DNA of 64,000 bases from contig NZ_JAMXHT010000002.1 in assembly GCF_023955655.1 (NCBI RefSeq), positions 62,001 through 126,000 on the forward strand. The letters are read 5' to 3'. Position numbers and translations under genes: made by a program. Origin of the DNA: Ralstonia soli (lineage in GTDB: Bacteria > Pseudomonadota > Gammaproteobacteria > Burkholderiales > Burkholderiaceae). The notes below the pieces were generated by a model. It searched no databases. It saw only the letters and a list, made by a program, of their open reading frames with translations, and was not told where the DNA came from. Below are positions 42,371 through 51,109 of the stretch, piece after piece (position 1 is the first letter of the stretch; every line of letters starts with the position of its first letter).

Positions 42371-43330
42371 ATGTCTCAGCCATCGGTCAAGCAGCTCGAA
42401 GCGTTCTGGTGGGCCGCCACCTGTGCCAATTTCGCTACGGCAGCGGAGCGCGTGCACCTGTCGGTGTCGTCGCTGTCCAAGCGCATAGCGGAGCTGGAGG
42501 CTGCGCTCGGTCAGCCGTTGTTTGACCGCAGCGGCCATCGCGCTGCGCTGACCGAGGCGGGCGAACGCCTGCTACCGGCCGCGCTCGGCGTGCTCAACGC
42601 CATGGCGGCATTGAGCCAGAAGCTGGATGCGCGGGTCGAGCTGACTGGGCGCTGCCGCTTCGGGGTGGGCGATCTTTCCGCGCTGACGTGGTTGCCCGCT
42701 TTCGTGGCGGCAGCACGGCAGGCACACCCGCGGCTGAGCCTGGAACCCTACGTGGATGTGGGCGGCGTGCTGGAGCGCCGCTTGGCCGATGGCGAACTGG
42801 ACTTTGCCGTGATCGCGGGCCGCTCCTCGCGCAGCGAATTGTTGTCGCAGCCCGTCGGGGCCGCCCACTTTGCCTGGGCTGCTGCGCCCAGTCTGTTGAA
42901 GGCGGGCCGCCTGGGTGCGGCGGCGCTCTTTCAGCGCCACCCGCTGGTCACGCTACCGCAAAGCGCGGGTACGACACGGTTGCTCGACGACTGGCTGTTG
43001 GCCAACCGCGCGACGGTGCATGAGCGCATCGTATGCAACAGTTGGGCGGCTGTCGCGGGCATGCTGCGGCAAGGCGTGGGCGTGGGTTTTCTCCCTGCAC
43101 ACTGGGTCGGCGTGCTGCACCTGCGCGCCGTGGGCACTCGAACGCCGCTCGCGCCGCTGCACTACACCTTCCAGTGGCGGCGCGGCGATACGCGGGCGCT
43201 GATCGCGGCCATGCAGCCACTGGCGCAGGAGCGGGTGGATTTTTCCGTGTCTCCGGTTTTTGCCGATGTGGCCGTTCATGAAGAAAGGAGGGCAGGCGGG
43301 CGCAAACCGAGAGCTTCGACCACGTCTTAG
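42371..43330 (+). CDS. LysR-type transcriptional regulator
   Basis: 319 residues. N-terminal winged helix KQLEAFWWAATCANFATAAERVHLSVSSLSKRIAELEAALGQPLFDRSGHRAALTEAGERLL (about 7-68), then a periplasmic-binding-protein-like effector domain (CRFGVGDLSALTWLPAFVAA onward). Divergently transcribed from the 2-hydroxyacid dehydrogenase, whose substrate is the likely co-inducer. The C-terminal tail (HEERRAGGRKPRASTTS) is polar and longer than usual; its stop overlaps the end of copD by 4 bases. Confidence 0.93.
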   Translation: MSQPSVKQLEAFWWAATCANFATAAERVHLSVSSLSKRIAELEAALGQPLFDRSGHRAALTEAGERLLPAALGVLNAMAALSQKLDARVELTGRCRFGVGDLSALTWLPAFVAAARQAHPRLSLEPYVDVGGVLERRLADGELDFAVIAGRSSRSELLSQPVGAAHFAWAAAPSLLKAGRLGAAALFQRHPLVTLPQSAGTTRLLDDWLLANRATVHERIVCNSWAAVAGMLRQGVGVGFLPAHWVGVLHLRAVGTRTPLAPLHYTFQWRRGDTRALIAAMQPLAQERVDFSVSPVFADVAVHEERRAGGRKPRASTTS

Positions 43331-44265
43331 GAAGGCAGTGGTGAGAGCACACCCAGCCACGCCACCAGCGCAAGGATCACCACGGCAACGCAGGCTTCAG
43401 CACGCAGGCTGTTGCGCAACGCCCTGACTGCGCTGGCGTAATCCCCCATCCGGATGGCAGCCGCAAGCCGTGGGCTCAACCGATAGCGATTGCCCGCGGC
43501 CAGCACGAGCATCCCCGCAAACAGCATCAGCTTGCCTAACAGCAGCCATCCGTACGGTGTGGCGAATGTGTCGAGTGTCGGGCCCACGACAAACGCGTAA
43601 TTCGCAACGCCTGTTGCGATGAGCACACCGACGATGCCCGTGCCGATGGTCGCAAAGCCACTGGCGGCGCGGCTCAGCGTTTGCACCGCTCCCGCCGTGT
43701 CCGCGCATCTGGCCGACGACAGCAGCACGAACGCGACAAGGGCGCCCACCCACATGCCCGCGGCCAGCAGGTGCGCGATGTCGATGACCAGGTGGAATGT
43801 GCCACGCAGGCCGTCGTCCATGGCGCCGTGCCCGCTCCACGCGAGCGTGGCCAGGGCGATGGCGCCAACGGCTGCAAGCCCGATTCGTTTGCGGTCCGCC
43901 CGCCTGCGCCACGCAACCGCCATGGCAAGGCACGTGGCGAGCGCCACCATGCGCACCATCCACGCCGTGCCGACGGCAGTGCCGGTCAGGATCATGTTGA
44001 AGACGTGGCCGGTCAGCGTGGTGTAGGTGGTGGCGCCCGTCATCGATTCGGCCATCGCCACGATGTCCCACAGCGACAGCACAACGCCTGCTACTGCGGA
44101 GGCTTGGGCAAGCCTGCTGTTCCGCCGCGAGACAACTGACGTGCGGGCGGACGCGCGATCGGCAGGCCCCAATGCATAGATGCTGAAGAGCGGCACGCCA
44201 AAGAGGATCATCAGATCCAGATGCAGCGCAAAGCGCAGGACCACGCTCAGCCAGTCTTCTGGCAT
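43327..44265 (-). CDS. copD: copper resistance/import protein CopD
   Basis: 312 residues, about eight membrane helices. CopD family signs: early His in LRFALHLDLMILFG, GHGAMDDGLRGTFHLVIDIAHLLAAGMWVGALVAF (conserved His/Trp of the haem-like or copper site), and LDTFATPYGWLLLGKLMLFAGML. With CopC it moves copper into the cytoplasm or delivers it to copper enzymes. Starts 4 bases after the copC stop. Confidence 0.93.
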   Translation of the reverse strand: MPEDWLSVVLRFALHLDLMILFGVPLFSIYALGPADRASARTSVVSRRNSRLAQASAVAGVVLSLWDIVAMAESMTGATTYTTLTGHVFNMILTGTAVGTAWMVRMVALATCLAMAVAWRRRADRKRIGLAAVGAIALATLAWSGHGAMDDGLRGTFHLVIDIAHLLAAGMWVGALVAFVLLSSARCADTAGAVQTLSRAASGFATIGTGIVGVLIATGVANYAFVVGPTLDTFATPYGWLLLGKLMLFAGMLVLAAGNRYRLSPRLAAAIRMGDYASAVRALRNSLRAEACVAVVILALVAWLGVLSPLPS

Positions 44266-44269
44266 CGCG

Positions 44270-44647
44270 TTACTTCACCTGGAAGGCGAGATGGCCGCTC
44301 ACGCGGTGCGTGTCAGCCGCCACCACATGCCAGTCGACGCGGTAGGCGCCCCGTCCGAGCGGTTGCGCGGGGGATACGGTCAGCGTGCGTCCGTCGCTGC
44401 TGGTGGCGACCTTGGAGGCAACGTTCACCGGGCCGGATGCTCCCGTCATGACCACCGTGGCATCGCAGAACTGTGCGACCAGTTTTTCGGAGAAATGCAG
44501 CGCGATCTGCGCGGGCGCGGGGCCGGAGGATTGGTCGGCAGGGCTCGCTGAGAGCAATTTCGGATGGGCGAGCGCCACCGAGGCGGCGAGCGCTGCGACA
44601 ACGGCCACGCTGGCTTGGGCGACGCGGGAAAAAGTGAGCGTAGGCAT
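44270..44647 (-). CDS. copC: periplasmic copper-binding protein CopC
   Basis: 125 residues from ATG 44647; the longer frame lacks need. Sec signal peptide (QASVAVVAALAASVALA) with cleavage that leaves His at the mature N-terminus (HPKLLSASPADQS), the residue that binds Cu(II) with its amino group in CopC/YobA proteins. The C-terminal VDWHVVAADTHRVSGHLAFQVK provides the remaining Cu(II) ligands (Asp and His). No Met-rich Cu(I) site is seen. Pairs with copD in a two-gene operon. Confidence 0.93.
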   Translation of the reverse strand: MPTLTFSRVAQASVAVVAALAASVALAHPKLLSASPADQSSGPAPAQIALHFSEKLVAQFCDATVVMTGASGPVNVASKVATSSDGRTLTVSPAQPLGRGAYRVDWHVVAADTHRVSGHLAFQVK

Positions 44648-44849
44648 GCGGGTGTCCTGCGGAGTTGGGGGCTGATGGTTAGCGTAACGCATTGCGTTGC
44701 GGGCCCTTGCCTTTGCAGGCGTGGAGGACCCGCAATGTGCGCTTCGCAACGCAAGCGCGGACTAGAGGTAAACGACCATACCGCGTAGCCCGGCACCGCG
44801 CGATCGATGTGCTATCGTCGCCGCCACGAAAATTTCACAAACACCGGGT

Positions 44850-45971
44850 ATGCACGACGTCGTCATCAGCGGTACGGGCCTGTGGGTCGCGCCGGAGATC
44901 ATCACCAATGAGGAGCTGGTCGTCTCCTTCAACGCCTACGCGCAGCGCTACAACGAACAGCACGCAGCGGCCATCGCCGCGGGTGAGCTGGCGCCGCTGT
45001 CGGCGTCGTCGGCGGAGTTCATCGAGAAGGCCTCGGGCATCCGCCAGCGCTATGTGGTCGAGAAGACTGGCGTGCTGGACCCGACCCGCATGCGCCCGCA
45101 CCTGACGCCGCGCCCGGACGATGCACTCTCGTTGCAGGCAGAGATCGGCGTGGCCGCCGCGCGTGATGCCCTGGCCGCCGCCGGCCGCGACGCTGCCGAC
45201 GTCGACATGCTGCTGTGCGCCACTTCCAACTTTCAGCGCCCGTATCCGGCGCTGGGCGTCGAGATCCAGAACGGCATCGGCGCGGGCGGCTATGCGTTCG
45301 ACATGAACGTCGCCTGTTCGTCGGCCACCTTCGGGCTGGAGCAGGCCATCAACGCCGTGCGCAGCGGCACCGCGCGGGCCGCGCTGGTGGTAAGCCCCGA
45401 GATCACCTCCGGCCACCTCGACTGGAAAGACCGCGACTGCCATTTCATCTTCGGCGACGTATGCACGGCCGTACTGGTCGAGCGCGCGGAAGACACGCGT
45501 TCCACCGATGCCTGGCGCGTGCTCGGCACCAAGTGCGCGACCAGCTTTTCCAACAACATCCGCAACAACGCCGGCTACCTCTCGCGCAGCGAAGACCGCA
45601 ACCCCGACGACCGCGACCAGCTCTTCCGCCAGGAAGGCCGCAAGGTCTTCAAGGAAGTCTGCCCGATGGCCGCCGAGCACATCGCCGGCCATTTGCAGCA
45701 ACTGGGGCACACCCCCGCCGACGTGCGCCGCTTCTGGCTGCACCAGGCCAACCTGGCGATGAACCAGCTGATCGGCAAGCGTTTGCTTGGCCACGAGGCC
45801 TCGGCCGATGAGGCGCCGGTCATCCTGGATGAGTTTGCGAACACGGCATCGGCGGGTTCCATCATTGCGTTCCACCGGCACCGCGCTGATCTGAAGTCGG
45901 GCGACGTGGGGCTGATCTGCTCGTTCGGTGCGGGCTATTCGATCGGCAGCGTGGCGATCCAGAAGCAGTGA
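44850..45971 (+). CDS. beta-ketoacyl-ACP synthase III-type enzyme
   Basis: 373 residues, thiolase fold, about 50 residues longer than housekeeping FabH. Catalytic triad Cys156 (MNVACSSATFG), His near 298 (WLHQANLAMN) and Asn near 331 (EFANTASAGS). The insertions after residue 35 (QRYNEQHAAAIAAGELAPL) and the alternate flanks fit the FabY/FabH2-like group that condenses acetyl-CoA or other acyl groups outside the main cycle, or makes signalling molecules. It stands alone, without acyl carrier protein or other fab genes nearby. A TATCGT (44812-44817) may be the -10. Physiological substrate not known. Confidence 0.9.
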   Translation: MHDVVISGTGLWVAPEIITNEELVVSFNAYAQRYNEQHAAAIAAGELAPLSASSAEFIEKASGIRQRYVVEKTGVLDPTRMRPHLTPRPDDALSLQAEIGVAAARDALAAAGRDAADVDMLLCATSNFQRPYPALGVEIQNGIGAGGYAFDMNVACSSATFGLEQAINAVRSGTARAALVVSPEITSGHLDWKDRDCHFIFGDVCTAVLVERAEDTRSTDAWRVLGTKCATSFSNNIRNNAGYLSRSEDRNPDDRDQLFRQEGRKVFKEVCPMAAEHIAGHLQQLGHTPADVRRFWLHQANLAMNQLIGKRLLGHEASADEAPVILDEFANTASAGSIIAFHRHRADLKSGDVGLICSFGAGYSIGSVAIQKQ

Positions 45972-46094
45972 TCGGGCGGCGGCGCGGGCAGCGTCCTGAC
46001 CTCCCGCAGCGGCTCTATGGGAAGCGGCGGCGCCTTCTTTGCCACCGCGCCAATCTGAGGCATGCTGGCGTCACCACAAACCAGGGAGCCCGGC

Positions 46095-46487
46095 ATGCCT
46101 CTCGTTCAAGTGTCGTTGCGTCGCGGCAAGTCTGCGGCCTATCACCAGGCCATCTTTGACGGCGTGTATCGCGCCATGCGCGAAACCTTCAACGTGCCGG
46201 AAGACGATCGCTTCATGACGATCACCGAGCATGATGCGAGCACGTTCAGCGTGAGCCCCACGTACTTCGGCATCGCACGCAGCGAGGACGCGGTCATCCT
46301 TCAGCTCACCGTCAACAACACGCGCACGCGCGAGCAGAAGCAGGCGCTCTACCGCCGCATCGTCGAGCTGCTGCACGAGAGCCCTGGCATTCGCACGGAA
46401 GACGTGTTCATCAGCTTGGTGGAAGTGCTGCCCGAGAACTGGTCGTTCGGCCATGGCATCGCGCAGTACGTGGCGGACAAGGGCTGA
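46095..46487 (+). CDS. tautomerase-family protein (cis-CaaD/MSAD-like)
   Basis: 130 residues from ATG 46095, so that Pro follows the initiator Met (MPLVQVSLRRGKS); AGGGAG lies 8 bases upstream, and the frame to 46062 would lose the N-terminal proline. Pro1 is the catalytic base or acid of the tautomerase superfamily. Length and the two-repeat pattern (ITEHDASTFSVSPTYFGIARSEDAVILQLTVNNTRTREQKQAL) fit the fused-dimer Tautomerase_3 group. Substrate unknown; these enzymes isomerise enols or dehalogenate 3-haloacrylates. Confidence 0.9.
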   Translation: MPLVQVSLRRGKSAAYHQAIFDGVYRAMRETFNVPEDDRFMTITEHDASTFSVSPTYFGIARSEDAVILQLTVNNTRTREQKQALYRRIVELLHESPGIRTEDVFISLVEVLPENWSFGHGIAQYVADKG

Positions 46488-46495
46488 CTTGCGCC

Positions 46496-46609
46496 ATGAC
46501 CCCGCGTCAGATCCTGTGCGCCCACGTGTGGGGCATGGCACTCGTCGTCGGCGCGGCGGTCACGGTGGCGACCGTCACGCGCGACGTGTTGCGGGCGCTC
46601 AGTCCTTGA
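46496..46609 (+). CDS. possible 37-residue single-helix membrane protein
   Basis: Open frame MTPRQILCAH followed by one hydrophobic helix (VWGMALVVGAAVTVATV) and a basic end TRDVLRALSP. It starts 8 bases after the tautomerase stop but has no clear ribosome-binding site, and its last 11 bases overlap the end of the convergent gene. Size and helix are plausible for a small membrane protein; chance cannot be ruled out. Confidence 0.25.
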   Translation: MTPRQILCAHVWGMALVVGAAVTVATVTRDVLRALSP

Positions 46610-47570
46610 GCGAATTGCCCAGCATGTCGAGCAGGAACTGCGTGCCGCGCTCGCGCGATCCGGCATCGTCGTAGCCGTCGAGGAAGGCGCCTTGCTCGGT
46701 CATGACGAGGTGCGTGCCGCCCGAGCCGTCCATGGCCGGGCGCAGTTCCAGCGTGGCGAGCGAGGCGGAGATCTTGCGATCGTCCAGGTGCATCACGTAC
46801 GAGTAGACGACGCGCTCGTCGGGAATGACGTCGTGGTACGTGGCCTCGAAGCTGGAGACCACACCGCTGTCCCATCGGCCTTTGACGACTTCGCGGCCAC
46901 CGGGGCGGGCGTCCATTTCGCGCACGAGCAGGGTGTAGCCATTGCCGCCGGCAAACCACTTGGCCTTGGCGGCGGGATCGGTCAGCGCCATGAACACACG
47001 CGAGCTCGGCGCGTCGTAGGTGCGCTCCACCGTAAAGGTGGCATGCACGACCGAGCGTTGGATGCCATCGGCAACCGGCACGCGTGCGGCTTCGCGCTCC
47101 AGCTTGTCCAGCGTTTGCTTCCAGCCTTCGGACGCGCCCTTGATCATCATCTCGGCAATGGGGGCGAGCGGCGTGTGGGTCTGCGTGACTTCCATGCGCG
47201 TGGTTTTCGCACCCTCGCCGCCTTCCTCGGTAAACGTGACGACGGTGTGGGCGTTCATCAGCGGGCGGTTGTCGCCGTCCACCACGTTCATGTCAATGAC
47301 CAGGCGGGCGTTGGGCACGATCTCGATAAAGTGGCCGCGCGACCAGTGGTCTTGCCCTTCGGGCGAGCGCATGCACACGTCAAACTTGCCGCCCACGCGA
47401 AACTCGACCGTAGCATCCGGCACCGTGAAATGCATCGGGCAGAACCAGCGCTTGATGTGCTCGGCGGTGCTCCAGGCCTTGAAGACCCAGTCGCGCGATA
47501 CAGGAAAGGTGCGGGAAATCACAAGCGGGCGTAGGGCGGTGCCTGCGGGCTGGTCAACGGTCGTCGTCAT
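46599..47570 (-). CDS. tandem SRPBCC (AHSA1-like) protein
   Basis: 323 residues with two copies of the AHSA1/SRPBCC domain: first ISRTFPVSRDWVFKAWSTAEHIKRWFCP (about 18-45), second VERTYDAPSSRVFMALTDPAAKAKWFAGG (about 183-211). AHSA1-like proteins behind an ArsR regulator are a widespread pair in bacteria, thought to bind hydrophobic ligands or handle stress; no reaction is established. Starts 17 bases before the ArsR stop, so the two are co-translated. The duplication within one protein is less usual than single-domain forms. Confidence 0.92.
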   Translation of the reverse strand: MTTTVDQPAGTALRPLVISRTFPVSRDWVFKAWSTAEHIKRWFCPMHFTVPDATVEFRVGGKFDVCMRSPEGQDHWSRGHFIEIVPNARLVIDMNVVDGDNRPLMNAHTVVTFTEEGGEGAKTTRMEVTQTHTPLAPIAEMMIKGASEGWKQTLDKLEREAARVPVADGIQRSVVHATFTVERTYDAPSSRVFMALTDPAAKAKWFAGGNGYTLLVREMDARPGGREVVKGRWDSGVVSSFEATYHDVIPDERVVYSYVMHLDDRKISASLATLELRPAMDGSGGTHLVMTEQGAFLDGYDDAGSRERGTQFLLDMLGNSLKD

Positions 47571-47910
47571 GCGGGTCTCCTTGGGTTTTCAGCGTTTCGA
47601 GGTAGGCGCCCAGGCGGTCGAAGTGCTGCTCCCACTCCAGGCGTCGTTGGTTGATCCACTGCTCGGCCAGGCTCAGGGCCTCGGGTTCGATGCGGCATGT
47701 GCGTACGCGGCCCACCTTTTCCGATCGCACGAGGCCGGAGTTCTCCAGCACCGACAGGTGCTGCATCACGGCAGGCAGCGAGATATCGAGTGGCTGGGCC
47801 AGCTCGCTGACCGAAGCTGGGCCGCGCACGAGTTGGACGAGCATCGCGCGCCGGTTGCCGTCGGCCAGTGCCTGGAAAGCGAGATCGAGAGAGGTGTCAT
47901 GGTTAAGCAT
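47554..47910 (-). CDS. ArsR-family repressor
   Basis: 118 residues, winged helix: LDLAFQALADGNRRAMLVQLVRGPASVSELAQPLDISLPAVMQHLSVLENSGLVRSEKVGRVRTCRIEP. No Cys-rich metal site (no CxC in the recognition helix), so it is probably not a metal sensor; this fits the ArsR group that precedes AHSA1 genes. A perfect inverted repeat lies on its own promoter just upstream, indicating autorepression. Confidence 0.93.
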   Translation of the reverse strand: MLNHDTSLDLAFQALADGNRRAMLVQLVRGPASVSELAQPLDISLPAVMQHLSVLENSGLVRSEKVGRVRTCRIEPEALSLAEQWINQRRLEWEQHFDRLGAYLETLKTQGDPHDDDR

Positions 47911-47914
47911 GTTG

Positions 47915-47956
47915 TTAACTATAGCGACTCCGAATAGTTAAGCAAGTACTTTATCT
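47915..47956 (-). promoter_or_regulatory. ArsR promoter with operator
   Basis: Minus strand: TTGCTT as -35, 16 bases, TATAGT as -10, overlapped by the perfect inverted repeat TTAACTAT (47915-47922) and ATAGTTAA (47934-47941) with an 11-base spacer. A repressor dimer on this site would block the polymerase. Ends four bases before the ArsR start codon, so the leader is very short. Confidence 0.75.
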
Positions 47957-47964
47957 TCATGGCG

Positions 47965-48014
47965 TTGACAGACCGATTTACTTCGCATACAAAGTAAATA
48001 ACTTCGTATGCGAA
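47965..48014 (+). promoter_or_regulatory. promoter with twin MarR-type operators
   Basis: Perfect -35 TTGACA (47965-47970), 17 bases, TACAAA (47988-47993) as -10. Two similar imperfect palindromes cover it: TTACTTCGCATACAAAGTAA (47979-47998) and AACTTCGTATGCGAAC (48000-48015); TTCGCATAC (47982) and GTATGCGAA (48006) are also inverted repeats of each other. The MarR gene two frames downstream is the obvious repressor. Confidence 0.75.
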
Positions 48015-48028
48015 CTAAGTCGGCAACC

Positions 48029-48919
48029 ATGAACGGCACCCCCCAAACCATTCCCGCCACCGACGGCTACCCGTTGGGCGCCCGGCTATGGACAGCCGCC
48101 GGCATACCGCAAGGCGTGGTGGTCATGCACCCGGCCACGGGCGTGCCGCAGCGCATCTACCAGGCCTTTGCCGCCTTCCTGGCCGGACGCGGCTTCCACG
48201 CCATCACGTACGACTACCGTGGCATTGGTGCCTCGCGGCCCAAAGGCCTGCGAGGGTTTGCCGCACGCATGCGCGACTGGATGCTGCTCGATGCCGAAGG
48301 CGTGATGCGATGGGCGAGGGCGCGTTATCCGGCCTTGCCGCAACTGGCAGTGGGGCACTCGGTGGGCGGCCACGCCATCGGCATGTGTGGTGCCGGCTGG
48401 GGTTTGGCCGGCGCCGTGCTGGTGGCCTGCCACACGGGCAACTCGCGCTTCATCCGGCAGCGGGGTGAACGCTGGCGTGTCGAACTGATCCTGCGCGGGC
48501 TCGGCCCGATGCTGGCCCGGCTGATCGGCTATGTGCCCGGCAGCCGCATGGGCCTGGGCGAAGACCTGCCGGGTGGCGTCGCCATCGAGTGGGGTGCGTG
48601 GGCTGGCATGCAGCGCTACTTCTTTGACGACCCCACGCTCGGCGCCGTCGGGCGCTTCAACGGCGTGACGAACCCCGTGCTCGTCTATGGCTTTGATGAC
48701 GACCCGTGGGCTACGCCGCCCGCCATCAATGCGCTGACCACGCACTTCACCAGCACCTGGGTGGAGCGCCGCCAGATCGCGCCGGCAGAGGCGGGCGCAG
48801 CGGTGGGGCATATGGGCTTCTTCCGGCCGAAGTTTGCCGAGACACTATGGCCCGGTCTAGCGGATTGGCTGGTCGGGCACGCTAGCGCTGCGAGTACCGA
48901 CGTGGAGGCGGCCGCATGA
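48029..48919 (+). CDS. alpha/beta hydrolase
   Basis: 296 residues from ATG 48029; an ATG at 48008 lies inside the operator and is rejected. Serine hydrolase: oxyanion region VVMHPATGVPQRIYQAF, DYRGIGASRPKG, nucleophile elbow VGHSVGGHAIG (Ser near 111) and C-terminal AAVGHMGFFRP with the catalytic His. Annotated family members are often called esterases or serine aminopeptidase-like. First gene of the hydrolase-marR-enoyl-CoA hydratase operon, overlapping marR by 4 bases. Confidence 0.9.
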   Translation: MNGTPQTIPATDGYPLGARLWTAAGIPQGVVVMHPATGVPQRIYQAFAAFLAGRGFHAITYDYRGIGASRPKGLRGFAARMRDWMLLDAEGVMRWARARYPALPQLAVGHSVGGHAIGMCGAGWGLAGAVLVACHTGNSRFIRQRGERWRVELILRGLGPMLARLIGYVPGSRMGLGEDLPGGVAIEWGAWAGMQRYFFDDPTLGAVGRFNGVTNPVLVYGFDDDPWATPPAINALTTHFTSTWVERRQIAPAEAGAAVGHMGFFRPKFAETLWPGLADWLVGHASAASTDVEAAA

Positions 48920-49350
48920 CCGCACCCGACCGCCGCCTCGTTTATCTGATCAACGTCGGGCAACGCCGCCTGCAGCGCTGGATTCAAACGCGCACGGGCG
49001 AAGGCGTGACCGCCGCGCAATCCGGCCTGCTGTTCTTCCTGGAAAAGAACGACGGCGCGTTGATGCGTGAAGCCGGTGCCGCGCTGGACCTCGGCCCCTC
49101 CGCCATGAGCGGCCTGGTGGACCGCACCGCAGATGCCGGCCTGATCGAGCGACGCCCCGACGCCGAAGACGGCCGCGCCTGGCAACTCTGGCTCACACCT
49201 GCTGGCCGCGCCGCACTGGCCGAAACCCGCAATGGCTTGACCGAGTTGAATGCCCGCCTGACCGAAGGTTTTACCGACGCAGAAATCGACACCGTCGCAC
49301 GCTGGCTGGCCAGTCTGCAAACCAAGTTCCCCACCGGAGACGAACAATGA
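48916..49350 (+). CDS. MarR-family regulator
   Basis: 144 residues with the MarR winged helix: LLFFLEKNDGALMREAGAALDLGPSAMSGLVDRTADAGLIERRPDAEDGRAWQLWLTPAGRAAL (about 37-100), DxRxxR-type wing as DAEDGRAW. Lies between a hydrolase and an enoyl-CoA hydratase gene, with ATGA overlaps on both sides. Probable autorepressor of the operon through the two palindromes at 47979-48015, released by a hydroxylated or CoA-linked aromatic ligand; the ligand is unknown. Confidence 0.93.
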   Translation: MTAPDRRLVYLINVGQRRLQRWIQTRTGEGVTAAQSGLLFFLEKNDGALMREAGAALDLGPSAMSGLVDRTADAGLIERRPDAEDGRAWQLWLTPAGRAALAETRNGLTELNARLTEGFTDAEIDTVARWLASLQTKFPTGDEQ

Positions 49351-50126
49351 GTGAACACATCCAGAGCCATATTGCCGATGGCGTATTGACCCTGACTCTG
49401 GCACGCGCCGACAAGAAGAACGCCATTACCGATGCCATGTACGGCGCGCTGGCCGATGCGCTGAACGCCGCCGAGCGTGACAGCACCGTGCGCGTGGTAC
49501 TGCTGCGCGCCGAGGGCGACATGTTCTCGGCCGGCAACGACATCGGTGAATTCGCCTCGATTGCCATGACCGATGGAAAGGGTGGCTCTGAGCGCAACGT
49601 CATCCGCTTTTTGCACGCACTGGCACGCGCCACGCGCCCGCTGGTGGCGGCGGTGCAAGGCCGCGCGGTCGGCATCGGCACGACCATGCTGCTGCATTGC
49701 GATTTCGTGCTGCTGGCCGACAACGCGCAGCTCTCCACGCCGTTCGTCAACCTGGCGCTGGTGCCGGAAGCCGCATCGAGCCTGCTGATGCCCGCGCGCC
49801 TGGGCCACGTGCGTGCGTTCGAGATGTTCGCGCTGGGCGATGCGGTGAGCGCGCAATCGGCGCTCGCGTGGGGCTTGGCGAACCGGGTGGTGCCGCTGTA
49901 TCAACTTGGCACGGAGGCGCAGGCCATCGCTGAGCGATTGGCGCGTCAGCCGCTGGGCGCGCTGACCGAAACCAAGCGCCTGATGCGCGATGCCGAGCTG
50001 CTCAAGCAGCAGATGGATGTGGAGAGCGCCTCGTTTGCCAAGCGGTTGAAGTCTCCCGAAGCACATGAGGCTTTCCGGGCGTTCGTCGATCGGCGACCGC
50101 CCAATTTCAACGCCGTGGCGCACTGA
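49347..50126 (+). CDS. enoyl-CoA hydratase/isomerase
   Basis: 259 residues, crotonase fold: ADKKNAITDAMYGALADALNAA, oxyanion hole FSAGNDIGEFASIA (about 52-65), PLVAAVQGRAVGIGTTMLLHCDFVLLADNAQLSTPFVNLALVPEAASS with Pro-Glu at the second catalytic position (Glu of VPEAAS). The first catalytic Glu of hydratases is not clearly present, so it may be an isomerase. Last gene of the MarR-controlled operon. Confidence 0.92.
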   Translation: MSEHIQSHIADGVLTLTLARADKKNAITDAMYGALADALNAAERDSTVRVVLLRAEGDMFSAGNDIGEFASIAMTDGKGGSERNVIRFLHALARATRPLVAAVQGRAVGIGTTMLLHCDFVLLADNAQLSTPFVNLALVPEAASSLLMPARLGHVRAFEMFALGDAVSAQSALAWGLANRVVPLYQLGTEAQAIAERLARQPLGALTETKRLMRDAELLKQQMDVESASFAKRLKSPEAHEAFRAFVDRRPPNFNAVAH

Positions 50127-50176
50127 GTGTGGCGGTGTCTCCTTCGGCGGCTTGGTCCGGCCGCCATTTTTATTGT

Positions 50177-51109
50177 CTAAACGGCCAACCGCCCCTGCGT
50201 GGCCGCCACCGAGATCGTCGCCTCCATACCGGCAGTGAAGCGCAGGTAGTCGGCTTCCATCCCATCCGAAAAGATCACGCCGTTCTCGGGCATGCGCGAG
50301 CGCAGCCGGAGCGGTTGATCGGCATCCACATGGCCGAACACGAGCGTGGCCTGCGACGCGCGGCTCGGAAACGGCTCGCGCACGGCAAACGTCAGCTGCG
50401 GCGTGTCCCATGGCTGCGGTTCGTAGCGGAAACCATCGTCGCCGGCATGCATGGCGCGTGCCACGCCCATCGAGCCGGTCACGATGCTCTTTAACCACGC
50501 CGTCGACCCGAGGCCCGTCGACACGATGATCCCCGACGACGATTGCGCCTCGCGCTGCTCGCCCAGCTCGATCTCATACAACGCCGACGCATGCGTGCGC
50601 GGGCCGATAAAAAGGTCATTGACGGCGCGCAGCACCTGTCCGTCGGACAGCCGCGCTTCGGCCATCGTCACGGCCTTGGTCGGTCGCTTGTCGCGCGCCA
50701 CGTCGGTCAGCACGTGGCCAAGGTCTTTCGGTTCGAAGGGCAGCAGCACGCCGTCCCAGCGGCCAGGTTCGGGGTTCAGGCCGATGAGCGGCTGGCCGTC
50801 GAGATACTTCATCGAATTGGCGACCAGCCCGTCCTGCCCGAGCGCCACAACGATGTCATCCGGCGCAAAGATGAAGTTGGGCAGGTAGCCGCGGTCCACC
50901 ACCTGATAGCGGCCCCAGGCCTGCAGCGCGCGCACGGTGATCTCCAGGCTGCGCGCGTAGGCAGCGTTCTCAGCCAGGTAGTCGGAGAAATCGGCGCCCA
51001 GGTGTTCGAGATAGAACTGTGCCTGCGCCAGGGTGTGGTGGCGCGCCACCAGCGCTTCGAGCCGCGTGCGGCGCGTCACCAGTACCACCTTGCGGCCGTC
51101 GGTGCTCAT
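50177..51109 (-). CDS. NAD-kinase-like protein with altered GGDGT motif
   Basis: 310 residues with the ATP-NAD kinase fold. The conserved phosphate-binding GGDGT is here GQDGL (91-95, in IVVALGQDGLVANSMKYL). The NE/D motif appears as VNDLFIG (163-169) and the G-S-T-A-Y motif as STGLGSTAWLKS (197-208). C-terminal VIFSDGMEADYLRFTAG matches the sheet that binds NAD. The first motif change makes normal NAD kinase activity uncertain; it may use another diphosphate donor or act as a sensor of NAD. Translated together with the SPFH protein (ATGA overlap) and divergent from an NrtR-type regulator of NAD metabolism, so a role in pyridine nucleotides is likely. Confidence 0.8.
   Translation of the reverse strand: MSTDGRKVVLVTRRTRLEALVARHHTLAQAQFYLEHLGADFSDYLAENAAYARSLEITVRALQAWGRYQVVDRGYLPNFIFAPDDIVVALGQDGLVANSMKYLDGQPLIGLNPEPGRWDGVLLPFEPKDLGHVLTDVARDKRPTKAVTMAEARLSDGQVLRAVNDLFIGPRTHASALYEIELGEQREAQSSSGIIVSTGLGSTAWLKSIVTGSMGVARAMHAGDDGFRYEPQPWDTPQLTFAVREPFPSRASQATLVFGHVDADQPLRLRSRMPENGVIFSDGMEADYLRFTAGMEATISVAATQGRLAV

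Noticed and set aside
44750-44775. CGGACTAG near copC, resembling one half of the LuxR-type box
   Set aside because: The reverse-strand TAGTC is followed after six bases by TGCG and not by GACG, and no matching -10 lies at the fixed distance, so it is probably chance.
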